The notes beneath the pieces were generated by a model. It was not told the origin of the DNA, did not search any database, and saw only the letters and a program-made list of their open reading frames with translations. The translations under genes were made by a program, and so were the position numbers. Below are positions 25,195 through 35,140 of a stretch of 64,000 nucleotides of DNA, piece after piece. Source of the DNA: Myrica gale (taxonomy: Eukaryota > Streptophyta > Magnoliopsida > Fagales > Myricaceae); NCBI GenBank assembly GCA_963930655.1, contig OZ005620.1:14513001-14577000 (forward strand), given 5' to 3'. The number at the start of each line of letters is the position of its first letter. The first letter of the stretch is position 1.

Positions 25195-25460
25195 TGACGC
25201 TCGACAGGCGCTCGAGCGTCCTTCAGGTATTTTGTACAGAAGGTTTACGTTCGACCGACGCTCGACAGTGCGCTCGAGCGTCCTTCGAAAAATTTTTCAT
25301 GCAGAAACTTCGCGTTCGACCAACGCTCGACTTGCGCTCGAGCGTCACTCAACAGTTTCACAGAGAGTTACGCCCGACTAACGCTCGACAGGGCGCTCGA
25401 GCGTCCCTTAACACTTTCATACAGAGGCATAACGCTCGACAAGCGCTCGACCGACGCTAA
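25195..25460 (+). repeat. Minisatellite of about 60-bp units with GCGCTCGAGCG cores
   Basis: Four full units and a partial one begin near 25195, 25257, 25320, 25379 and 25431. Each carries ACGCTCGAC followed by GCGCTCGAGCGTC, with a more variable TTTCA/CAGAG half. The CG-rich palindromic cores stand out in an AT-rich LTR. Unit length and phase are loose, and spacers are themselves related, which excludes a CRISPR array. Confidence 0.8.
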
Positions 25461-26042
25461 AGCGGCTTCCTTTGAAGTTCAAGAAAATTTCAAGAATTTT
25501 TGTAGTTCCCTTTTTTTTAACTATTAGGAAACCTTACTAGGTTTTACTTAAGGAAATATCTTGTGTCATAAGATGACCAACTAGAGGTCAAGAAAATGGA
25601 TGTTTTTGTATGACAAAGTATGAGTTATTGAATAACTACTCTATACGTCTAGTGAACCTTTGAATAACACTAGTATGACTCAATTGTAGGCAAGTGCAGT
25701 TCAAGCGCTCAAGGGAACAGAGGTAAGTGAAAATTGTAAGTGGAAACTTACGCTTTTTGAAAAAACTGGAATGATGCACAACATGAATTCTCATGATTTA
25801 TTTCGACATGACATAAGCATTTGCATGAAAAAGAGAGTTCTGTGCAAATGAAAGTATGAGATGAATTTAAGGTTTCTCATCATCAAGCATGACATGAGCA
25901 CACCATGAGCATTTGCATTCATTTTTCTCATGAGTAAGAAAGAGAAATTTTATACAAATGAAAGTACCATTTTATGCTACTTTATGACAAGTTAAGTTAA
26001 TAAGCTAAAGTCGGTAGGTACCGTACCAAGTCAAGAAGGTGC

Positions 26043-26235
26043 ATCCATACCGAAGGACGTTTACGTGAAGGGTGGATGTCACCTAGGGCACCCATACCGA
26101 AGGATGCTTGCAAGAAGGATGGGTAGTCCATGAGGTATGTGCAATCACACTGAAGGATGCTTGCAAGAAGGTGTGAACCTCCAAGGGTCGTGTCTAGCCG
26201 CTGAAGGACGAATGCGAGAAAGTGTGCTAGCTCGA
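26043..26235 (+). repeat. Four tandem units of about 50-55 bp
   Basis: Each unit contains a variant of CCGAAGGATGCTTGCAAGAAGG (for example CCGAAGGACG near 26051 and CTGAAGGATG near 26150). The array lies in the 3' half of the solo LTR. Confidence 0.7.
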
Positions 26236-27090
26236 CCATATGTAAGGTCCCCAAGGGAAATAGGGGACAGTTCCAACGGGAACGCACAACCCTGATGTCA
26301 GGGGTAAATAGAGGGCAAGTAGCCCATCAGATAAGAATTGGAATGATTTTCCAAAAGTAAGAGTTTTACAAGTATAAGTGTCGATTTCAAGAGCATGTGC
26401 ATGTGCATATGCAAACATGAGGCATATACGTGCATCAAAATTCATGATCATGCATGAATTACTTTATGTTTACATGAAGTGCATGCTTATGATTTCAGTT
26501 CAAGTGCACGCTTACGATTACAAGTTCATGATTATGAGTTCAAGTACAAGTTCATGTTTCCAAACCATGATTTCAAATCCATTTTTTAACTATAACTCCT
26601 TACTGAGTCTTTCGACTCATAGTTTTAAATTGTACCATTCCAGATAATGTTTCAGGGGAGGAAACTTAAAAAGAGGACTGGAACCCTAGAAGAAGGGTTG
26701 GCGAAAACGTCTTTTCCTTTTTGCTTATTTTAGTAAAGGTTTAGATAATTTTTGTCAGAGCCGGCATGAGCCTCCGTGGTGTGGTGGTCATGGGTTATTC
26801 GGCTTAGTAAGTTAAGGTTTTTAACTGATTGATATTTTGAGACCATGTTATAACTACTTCAAGTTATCGTTGAGGAGCATGTTCTAATCTTCGTAAGTGC
26901 GTTAAACGCTAGCGATATATGACTTCTTTTAAATATTGAGGCATTATGATATTTCCGCTGCAAGAATCCTCTGAATGAGTTATATATTCCGCTGCAAGAA
27001 TTTTAGTAAATACGCTTGAGCGTTCCTTGTTGGGAATGCTCGCGGCTGTCATTAGCCTCGTCAAGCTAGCGTTCGGGGCGTGACACCTGA

Positions 27091-27621
27091 AGAACAAAAT
27101 GGTACTAACAGATGGTCCGGGAGTAGTTTGGGGATAGACTTTGTTGACTTGACATGGTCATTTCCTTGGGGTATAGAGCCATGGGATTCCTGCAAGAATT
27201 CACTAGTAAGGAAGTCAGAGATACAATTTTGACTTCCTAGAATGTATGCAATGTCAAAATAAAAAATACTTAGAATTGCTTGCCAACGAGCAAAAGTCCG
27301 TTTTGATGCAATATTTTGAACATCTTTTTCTAAAATAAATTTTGCATTTTCGCAATCAACTCTTACTAAAAACTTACAATTTAATAAATCAGCTTGAAAT
27401 TTACTTATACATAGAACTATGAACAAAATTTCTTTTTTTATAGTACTATAGTTCTGCTGAGCGGGATTCCAATTTCTAGAATGGAAACAGACAATCTGTT
27501 CAGGAGAATTGAGAGTGACTTGCTGTTTAAGAATGCCGCCATAACCAATATCAGGCATCAGTTTCAACAATTTTGAAAGCGGCAGGTAAAGGAATGTCAA
27601 GACAAGGAAGTGTCTTAACAT
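27091..27621 (-). pseudogene. Caulimovirid RNase H region
   Basis: The minus-strand frame contains SRNWNPAQQNYSTIKKEIL, FLVRVDCENAKFILEKDVQN and KRTFARWQAILSIFYFDI, the usual landmarks of a plant pararetroviral RNase H that follows the reverse transcriptase. The frame runs on into the solo LTR at 27085 and would terminate there on foreign sequence. It is out of frame with the RT fragment upstream, so the polyprotein is broken between 27621 and 27833. Confidence 0.75.
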
Positions 27622-27832
27622 GTGACTTGATGAGCCTTACTATGGAGGTATGTTCTTTCGTCCAGGGAGGAGGATTCTTCTGAAGATGATCAAACAAGGG
27701 TTTAAGTTGATGTCGGAGATTCTAATAAAATTCAGTAATATAGTTCAAGGAACCTAAGAACCGTTGAAGCTGGGTTTTATCAAGGATGACATCGAGAAAC
27801 TTATCAGCAAATTGAATGTCTCTATCAATAGG

Positions 27833-28303
27833 CTAGATTTGACCTTGGTAAATATTAAAACCTAAAAATCTGACTTTATTTTGGAATAACTTGATCTTAA
27901 GGGCTGAGACCACTAAGCCGTTTGACTTAACAATATGGAGAAACTTATGGAGATGTTTCCAATGTTCGTCTATGAATTTGGAAAAAACTAGAACATCATC
28001 AATGTATACTATGGTAAAATGACTATATGGATTGAAAATATCATTCATGATATTTTGGAATTCACTTGGGGCATTCTTCAAGCCAAAAGACATTACATTC
28101 CATTCGTAATGACCAAAGGGTGTGGTGAATGCAGTTTTGTACCTGTCTGACTCGTGCACCAGAATTTGATAAAATTCAATTTTCATATCAAATTTACTAA
28201 ACATAGTAGAGGCAAAGAGGTGGCTGATGAGATCCTGTTTATCAGGGATTGGGTACCGAATCCATTGAAGGACCTTGTTCAATGGCTTATAGTTGAAGAC
28301 CAT
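27833..28303 (-). pseudogene. Caulimovirid reverse transcriptase region
   Basis: A 156-residue frame carries the RT palm: an FD motif at residues 38-39 (motif A), TTPFGHYEWNVMSFGLKNAP at 60-79 (motif B region) and YIDD at 100-103 (motif C with both catalytic aspartates). The catalytic core is thus still readable, but the domain is truncated at both ends by frameshifts, and upstream sequence (28304-28960) is in other frames with stops. The YIDD box and surrounding GHYEW..LKNAP are typical of pararetroviruses. Confidence 0.85.
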
Positions 28304-28965
28304 TCGAGGAGTTCCTCGCTCGATTTCAGCATTTTTATTGACATAAAAAGCTGCACAAGACCAAGGAGATTTACTTGGACGTAATCAAACCTTTACTTAA
28401 AAGTTAATGGATTTCCTTTTCGCAAAACTCCATGACTTCTTAGTTCATCTGGATAGGATGAACCGTAGTGGGAATATTTTACTCACTAAAATCAGGTTCA
28501 TAAGGGAGTTTTACTATGTGTTGCTTTCTATGCCAAAAAGCATTTGGAACATCAGAACATATTTGTTGTTCTAATTTTACCTGAAATGACCTAATTTTTT
28601 GCTGGATGGATTGACTTAAGAGTTGTTTTTCAACTCGTTTGAATTTGATTTATTCTTTAAGAAAACCAAGATGTTAAGTTTTACATACAATAAAATTTAA
28701 TGTTTTACTTATAGAGGCTTCCTGTAACAAGGTAAGTTCTCTAGGCCTGGGAGGACTAACGAATTCAAAAGTGACCTTTTGTCCTAAAATTGTGGTTGTA
28801 AGACTCTCGCTACTTGTGGTGAAGGGATACAATAGACAGATAAAAGGAGTACCTAAAATGACCTTTTGACCTGGCTAATTTTTTACTAAAACGAAAGATG
28901 ACTTAAAACAAACATTATCTTTACAGATATGTGCTTTGGATAACTTGTATTGGATACCCATCGAG

Positions 28966-29529
28966 CTACCATTGGCAGAATGAAGAACGTTCATTTGTCT
29001 TCTCATAGTATTTGGTGGGTATAAGACATTCCTGGATACAATTGAGATCATCACTTGAGTCGATAAGAGCTATAACCTCAAAGGAGTATTCAGAATTTAC
29101 TGTGATGGTTACTTTTGAATGCCATTTTTGGAAGTGCATTCTCTTGATGATACTAAAGAATTGTTGACTTTCATCTGGAGTATCTTGGAGAAGGGGAACT
29201 GTAGGCTGAACAGGTTCTGGTTCGGGTTCCTGATCATGATGTTCAGACTCTGAATTTTGACTTTGTTTTAACTCTTGATTAATTTTAAGAATTAAAACTT
29301 CTTGTTCGAGAGTTTTGTGTTGAACTTTTAACTCATGAAGTTCTTGTTTTACTTGTTGGACTTCAGTCTGCAAATCTTGTAATGTGACAGGTTTAGAGGT
29401 TTTCTTAAACTTGTCTAAGATTTTATTAAGACTGACTTGGGTTTCAGGAATTCTTAATTCACTTTCTTTTTTATTTAACGCATTCTTAAATTTGGAGAGA
29501 TATTGAGCTTTGAGCTCTGGATCCCTCAA
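28966..29529 (-). pseudogene. Caulimovirid coiled-coil and aspartic protease region
   Basis: The N-terminal part, about residues 20-100, has heptad-like spacing in TEVQQVKQELHELKVQHKTL and neighbours, a predicted coiled coil. A Pro/Glu-rich linker (EPEPEPVQPTVPL) follows. The C-terminal part contains ALIDSSDDLNCIQE at the place of the retroviral-type aspartic protease active site, where the family motif is D-(S/T)-G; here the glycine is replaced by serine, so this copy should not be active. The frame then ends and the protease continues, shifted, below 28966. Confidence 0.7.
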
Positions 29530-30153
29530 CTTTGTCGATTAAATTGAACAAAAGTTCTTCTTGTTGACTTAAAACATTCAAAGTTTTACTTGGTTGACAA
29601 CAACTATCTCGACATCTTAATTTCTGGTTAGGGGTGTCTGATTCTGTGTCAGTACTAGGGTCGGAACTACAATTAGAGGATGAGATGTCGTCTATTTCTA
29701 AGTCACTACCACTAGAATCTCTTAATTTTAAGATGACAAACAATTTTACTTTTTCACTTGCTGGAATGTCTAAAGAATTAATATTTTCTTTAACTCGACA
29801 TTCAGAACTGTAATGACCTAGTTTTTTATTGAGCTTTGAGCTCTGGATCCCTCAACTTTGTCGATTAAATCGAACAAAAGTTCTTCTTGCTGACTTAAAA
29901 CATTCAAAGTTTTACTTGGTTAACAACAACTATCTCGACATCTTAATTTCTGGTTAGGGGTGTCTGATTCTGTGTCGGTACTAGGGTCGGAACTACAATT
30001 AGAGGATGAGATGTCGTCTATTTCTAAGTCACTACCACTAGAATCTCTTAATTTTAAGATGACAAACAATTTTACTTTTTCACTTGCTGGAATGTCTAAA
30101 GAATTAATATTTTATTTAACTCGACATTCAGAACTGTAATGACCTAGTTTTTT
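29502..30153 (-). repeat. 326-bp tandem duplication inside the caulimovirid
   Basis: 29502-29827 and 29828-30153 are two head-to-tail copies, offset exactly 326 bp, with only about five visible differences (for example AAATTGAAC versus AAATCGAAC). 326 is not a multiple of three, so the duplication shifts the reading frame between the coat-protein and protease regions. The ends share only a couple of bases. High identity means the duplication is young relative to the decay of the rest. Confidence 0.9.
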
Positions 30154-30619
30154 ACATTTGTAACATCTAATTTTACTTTTGTGTTTAGGAGTGGATTTTT
30201 TCCTAAAGGCTTTTTTGTAAAATTTAGGTTTACTAGGTCTACTATCTTTAGGAGGTGTGTACTTCCAGAAGGACTTCTTGTGGTATTTGTGTGACTTTTT
30301 AAAAGAAGACATTTCTTTATGGTGTTTTCTACGGGATGGTGCTATGAGAGGCAGACCATACTGTTTGTAGAAATTACTCATTTTCATACTTAGCTTTCTT
30401 TCTATCTTTGTTAAGTTGATTACTAATTTTCATGATAATACACATCTTCATACCTTCTTTGTTGATAGTACTAACAAGATCACCATAAGTCAGGGTAACA
30501 TAATATATGATTCCTGAGGGCTGACTTAAGACTTCTCTAATCTTATGGGTAAAGAGATTAGGGAGGCCATTAATAAACTTTTCTTTCCAAAAAGGATTCT
30601 TACAATCATCCCTAAGCAT
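30112..30619 (-). pseudogene. Caulimovirid coat-protein region with zinc knuckle
   Basis: Two overlapping minus-strand frames (30374-30619 and 30112-30387) correspond to the end of the coat protein. The first has a core-like stretch with KEKFINGLPNLF. The second is strongly Lys/Arg/His-rich and ends with CYKCKKLGHYSSEC, a CX2CX4HX4C zinc knuckle. A frameshift separates the two. The basic tail plus CCHC knuckle would bind nucleic acid in a functional relative. Confidence 0.75.
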
Positions 30620-30630
30620 GACACGAGAAA

Positions 30631-30648
30631 TATATATATATATATATT
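30631..30648. repeat. (TA)n run at the caulimovirid border
   Basis: Eighteen bases of pure TA repeat, followed by more TA-rich sequence to about 30680, at the point where viral similarity stops. Confidence 0.8.
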
Positions 30649-30954
30649 AAATTATCTAATAAATATAGAATATATATATATTCAGGATGTTTAGACATCA
30701 ATAATAGGAGGGACCATTGTTAGATGTATTGGATTATTTAATTTTCTTATGCTTGAATATTCAAATAGAATTTGTACTCCTATATAAGTGAGCAATAATA
30801 TTTGTATATTTTATTAACTTTAAGTATTGAATTAATTTGATAGATGGCGAAGATGCATTGCGACATTTCCAAGAATATTAATAGGCGAGTATCTATCAGC
30901 ACCTCAAACCACAAGGTTCGCTAATTTCTTTCCTTAGTGTCTTTGTAAATGAAT

Positions 30955-30990
<36 letters not shown>

Positions 30991-30991
30991 T
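30955..30991. repeat. (AC)n-(AT)n microsatellite
   Basis: About 12 AC units run directly into about six AT units, just upstream of the FAR1-like relic. Confidence 0.9.
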
Positions 30992-30999
30992 AATTTGCT

Positions 31000-32420
31000 T
31001 TGTTTTTATGTTTGGACCAAGTAGGTGATATGGTTCGGGCAGACAATCGGGATGTAGTAAATGTTTGGAGTTTGGAATTTAGAGACGATGAACATGCTTA
31101 CGAATGTTACAACCATTATGCAATAAATGTTGTGTTTAACATCCGCAGGAATGACTGGCAAAAGAACAAAGAAAATGATATTTTACAAGCAAAATGTTTG
31201 TGTGTAGTAAAGAAGGGATGACAAAAAATAAAGACGAAAATGTGCTGGTACTGAAAGAACGACAAAATAGTAGAAGAGGGCGTTTGGCTTGTTTTACCAT
31301 TTAGCGGTAGTAAAGGGGAAGTATTACACTTTTGATTGGTGTGCACAACATAACCACGAATTGGTTATGCCATCGAAAACTCACTTGCTCTGTTCACATA
31401 GACAAATCAACTAATTACAACGTCTCAAGGTTGATGATGCAAAAAGTGCTCGGATCAAGCCGAAGCTAGCACACGATTTGATGGCGGCCCAGGCTGGGGG
31501 TAGAGAGCAGTTGGGATTTACTCAAATGGAATTGAAAAATGATTTGAGTAGTAGAAGAAGTAAAGCAACGGAGGTTGGGGTAGCTGGTGTCATATTAAAA
31601 ATGGTTTGACATTCAACAAAAAAAAGGATTTGCAATTCTTCGTTACAGTTATGTTGTACGATGATTATCATATAACTAACATCTTCTGGTGTGACCACGA
31701 CAAGCGAAATGACTACGCAAATTTTTTGAGATTTTATTTCATTTTATAGCACATAGAGGACAAACAACGAGCACATGTCATTGAGTGTATTTGTGAGAAT
31801 TAATCATCATAAGTGTAGTGTTCGAAGCATGTCTTTTGTTTGATGAGACACCCAATCATTTCAGTGGTTATTTGAGATGTTCGTCGAGTGTATGGAAGAG
31901 AAGATAGTCAATCTCTATTTATCGATCAGGATGCTATCATGCTTGCAGTAATGTCTATTGCCTTGCCAAACATGCATAATTTTCTTTGTGTATGACATAT
32001 TCATCAAAATGCGTTGAAGAAACTTGGTCCACTATTTGGCAACAAGGACTTTAAGAGAGATTAGAATAAATTGTTGTTCGACAATGATGTGGACGATTTT
32101 GACGCTGCCTGGTGTAAGATGCTTGATGACTATGTTCTTGGTGGCAACGAATGGTTACATATAATCTATGAAAAGCGTGAGAAGTGGGCATCCACCTATG
32201 TAAGAAATATTTTTTGTGTTGGTAAGAGGACTACACAGTCAAGTGAAAAGTTTCAACGGGACCTTGCATCGGTACTTGAAAACTATAATGAATATGGCTC
32301 AATTTTTCCAACATTTCCAATAAACCATTGATGACATACGGTACAGGGAGATTAGATCTAATTTTGAGATGGTTGACAAATTTCCCAACCTAAAGTTGAA
32401 TGACCCGCTTTGTCTCCACA
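31000..32420 (+). pseudogene. FAR1/MULE-type transposase relic
   Basis: Plus-strand translation recovers, in order but in changing frames, a FAR1-type DNA-binding domain (EFRDDEHAYECYNHYAINVV, about 31072-31135), the HNHELVMPSKTHLL segment near 31345-31385, the linker region, a transposase-core segment with LLFDETPNHFSG near 31830, and the DFDAAWCKMLDDY...NEWLHIIYEKREKWASTY segment at 32092-32200. Families with this order are Mutator-like transposases and their domesticated FAR1/FHY3 transcription factors. Many stops and frameshifts show it is not functional. Whether it came from a MULE or a FAR1-related gene copy cannot be decided. Confidence 0.8.
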
Positions 32421-32529
32421 CATCAGAAATATACACCCCGAATGTTTTGGCCCCCTTTTTTTAGAACATACGGAAAAACATTTTTTGTGTGAATGATATG
32501 ATAAATATAGAATATGAAGGTTTTGAATA

Positions 32530-33231
32530 TTTCTCAAGTATTAGAAATGATATGTGATCGTTATATGTTTATTTTGGACGTTATGAAGATGAATTTATAG
32601 GCCACATATGAAAACTAGTTATTTTATAGCCGTTGAGAGTCGTCTGTTAAAACGAGCATGTCGACCACTACATGAATCGGTCGACCACTTCAAGTTACCG
32701 TTACCCAGCGGTCATATTGTCAGAAGCTCAATGGCTCTGTTTTAAAATTAACCGGTCGACCGCTATACCAAGCGGTCGAAGACCGGTCGACCACTTCACC
32801 AATCGGTTGACCTCCTCAACTTAAGCACATAGTCCGGTTCTTTTAAAGCCATATTTTTTACCAGTTTTAAACATCTAATTTTAAAGACTTACTTCTCACA
32901 AGTATACGAAAGGTTTGAGAGTTTGATTTGGGTGTTTTGAAACCTTTAAAAATATTTAATCTTTCAAACAAAAGGTAAAACAGTTTATGCATGTTTTGAA
33001 AGATATGCATGTGTGATTCATAATCCTTGTAAAAAATGAAACAAAGAGTTACAAGGTTATACCCTAAGGTCTCCAATCTTCACTTTTGAGCTTTTTTTCA
33101 TCTTCTTGATCATATTTCTTCAAGTCTTTGGCTCTTTCATCAAAAGGTCTTTGTCTTTGAAGATGTTCGTTTTATAAACTTGATCCATTTATTAAAATCA
33201 TCAAAATCTCAACTGTGCACAAAAGCCAACA
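32530..33231 (-). mobile_element. Copia 3' LTR, truncated (U3 part)
   Basis: On the minus strand it starts TGTTGGC at 33231 directly after a polypurine tract. It matches 35930-36523 in the same orientation over about 600-700 bp, including clusters of CGGTCGACC words and CAACTTAAGCACATAGTCCG. Similarity stops near 32530, so the R-U5 part is missing. LTR of the Ty1/copia element whose gag lies at 34055-34990. Confidence 0.6.
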
Positions 33232-33246
33232 ATCTCCCCCTTTTTT
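33232..33246 (-). other. Polypurine tract of the minus-strand copia element
   Basis: Read on the minus strand: AAAAAAGGGGGAGAT immediately before the LTR start TGTTGGC. This is the usual primer for plus-strand DNA synthesis. Confidence 0.6.
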
Positions 33247-34054
33247 ATGTTGATAATAAATTGATAGTTTTGGAATGACTCCTCTTATCTTTTCCAATTG
33301 AACAACATTAGTAGTAGCTATTTGAATTCAGAAAGAGTAATACAATTAAAATATAATCCAATTCAAAATGAGAATATATAGTCATCATAACTATTAGCCA
33401 TTTCTCTCCCTTTATCACATAAAAAAGATAAAGAATAAATCTGTATTCTATCAAAGTATTTAACACATTTCTACCAAACAAGAATTCTAACAAAATCCAT
33501 CATATAATGAAAGGGAATACAAACAAATAGACATCTAAGAATTCTCCCCCTTTGTTAGTCAAAAAGTGAATACATGGATAGAATTCAATAGCTCATTTTT
33601 CGTTCAAAAGAACAATTTGGATTTTAAATGACAGTCTTATTGAATTGGTATAGAGGATGAATAATGGGACTCAAAAGTCCATCGCTATTACGATAGTAGC
33701 CCACCGATTGGGTTTGTACCAACCTCTTAGCTACCAATGATAATTTAAAAGGTGATTCTCAACCAAAAAATTTAAGCACACAAAAACTCATCAAAGTTCA
33801 TGATTTTTGTAAAATGTTAGCTTATAGATGTTCCGTTTTGATAAATGCAAAAAATATGTCAAAGATAGATACATTTGAATTTATTAAATTAAGACATAAG
33901 AAATCATCCTCAACCAATAATTTAGAGCTTATTCTATATTAAAGATTTAGAAGTTACCAACGGTTTTCCCTTTAGCATGGCCTTAAATTTCACAAGCCTT
34001 CTTGATAGGCAGGTTTCATCCAAGCACTATTTGTTGTTTCATCCAACATGAGAA

Positions 34055-34990
34055 TCAAGAAACTATTTTTGGTACCCGAGCCTTCTGGGATACTTCAATG
34101 TTAGTTTTTGTTCCTTTTGGAACCCATGTCTTTTTGAGAGTCTTCCTCCCAAGTTTCTTTAATGCACAATAAAAAATTAGATACTCATCTTTGTTGTAAA
34201 ACTCACATGTTTGAGTAGGTGCATTAAAATACTTAGTCTTCACAAAATAATTCTTAAAATATTTTTGGTGAATAGAAGGCTTGTAGCCTATGCCACTTTT
34301 TTCAAAGACACGTCTTTGACTAGTAAGCAAGTTTTCCAATGTTTTACTTGCTTGAGTAAATTCTTCAATAATTTTGCTTTGAGAGATTATTTTCTTGTCG
34401 AAAGTAACTATTTCATTTTCAAATACTAAAACTTTTTGTTTGAATAAATCATTTTCTAGCTTTAGAGTATCTCGCTCATTTTTCAATAAATCAATTTCTT
34501 TTGAGATCAAAATGAGTTTCTTTTTCAATGATGTATATTTTGAACTTAATCTTTCAAATTAACCAAGAAGTTCATCAAAGAGATTTTGAAGTTCAACATA
34601 AGAAGGTTTAGGTTAATCATCTGAAAAATAAACCTCATCATCATCCTCAAATGCCATGAGGCACATATTGACTATTTCTCCATCTTCTTCTTCGGAGAAA
34701 AATGAGCTTTCATCTTTAACATTACTCTCTTGATGAGTAATCTCTAGAGCGTGCCAAATTTCCTTAGCATTTGTGCAAGAAGATATTCTATTAAAATCGC
34801 ATTTATCTAAAGAACAATAAAGAATATTCATACTTCTAGCATCCGAAGAGATTTTCTTTTTGTCTACGTCACTATATTCATTTTTGTTTTTAAGAGTATC
34901 AACCTTTCCAACTTTCTTTGTAGGAATATGTGGACCATTTAATATGCATAACCATAGATCATAACCAATGGATTGAATAAAAAATTTCAT
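34055..34990 (-). pseudogene. Ty1/copia gag relic, minus-strand copy
   Basis: Two frames, 34613-34990 and 34055-34528, give copia-type gag fragments: an N-terminal stretch with IGYDLWLCILNGPHIP and ALEITHQESNVK (UBN2-type gag), an acidic segment, a Lys/Glu-rich coiled-coil region, and a zinc-knuckle-like CEFYNKDEYLIFYC in which the CCHC pattern is degraded, followed by TWVPKGTKTN. The same protein is encoded on the plus strand at 36795-37680. Stops and a missing central part show decay. Confidence 0.75.
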
Positions 34991-35126
34991 CCTAGGTTTC
35001 CAATATGCATAATCATTTTAATCAATATAAGGTGGTCTAACAGTGGAAAGCCCTTCAACTTGTGTGTTGAAGTTTGAAGTTGTTATTCTAACTCAAGATT
35101 ATTAAATCTTGTATAATGAGCACCTT

Positions 35127-35138
35127 GCTCTGATACCA
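35127..35138 (-). other. Primer binding site (tRNA-iMet type)
   Basis: Read on the minus strand: TGGTATCAGAGC, complementary to the 3' end of initiator methionine tRNA and standard for copia elements. Two bases separate it from the LTR end at 35141. Confidence 0.8.
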
Positions 35139-35140
35139 AT

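Larger units (their letters stand above)
23881..27085 (+). mobile_element. Solo LTR (3.2 kb) inserted into the caulimovirid
   Basis: It starts TGTGAGACCCCG and ends CGGGGCGTGACA, which are imperfect inverted termini. The flanks CCTGG (23876-23880) and CCTGA (27086-27090) are a 5-bp target duplication with one change. No internal pol genes are present. It contains a GAA-rich tract, a minisatellite (25195-25460) and four tandem units at 26043-26235, followed by a TTACTGAGTC motif. It is related in layout to the solo LTR at 2986-6380 and probably belongs to the same Ty3/gypsy group. Confidence 0.7.
27086..30640 (-). mobile_element. Endogenous caulimovirid (pararetrovirus) copy, degenerate
   Basis: Read on the minus strand the order is coat protein with zinc knuckle, coiled coil, aspartic protease, reverse transcriptase, RNase H, without integrase and without LTRs. 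This is the Caulimoviridae gene order rather than that of an LTR retrotransposon. A petuvirus/florendovirus-like relative seems most likely from the general character of the RT and RNase H, but the genus is not settled. The copy is dead: frames are broken between every domain, the protease motif is altered, part is duplicated, and a solo LTR cuts the 3' end. No movement-protein region is seen. The 5' border falls at a (TA)n run at 30631-30648. Confidence 0.75.

Noticed and set aside
25195-25460. Regular repeats that could suggest a CRISPR array
   Set aside because: Units are degenerate, spacers are related to each other, and the setting is a plant LTR.
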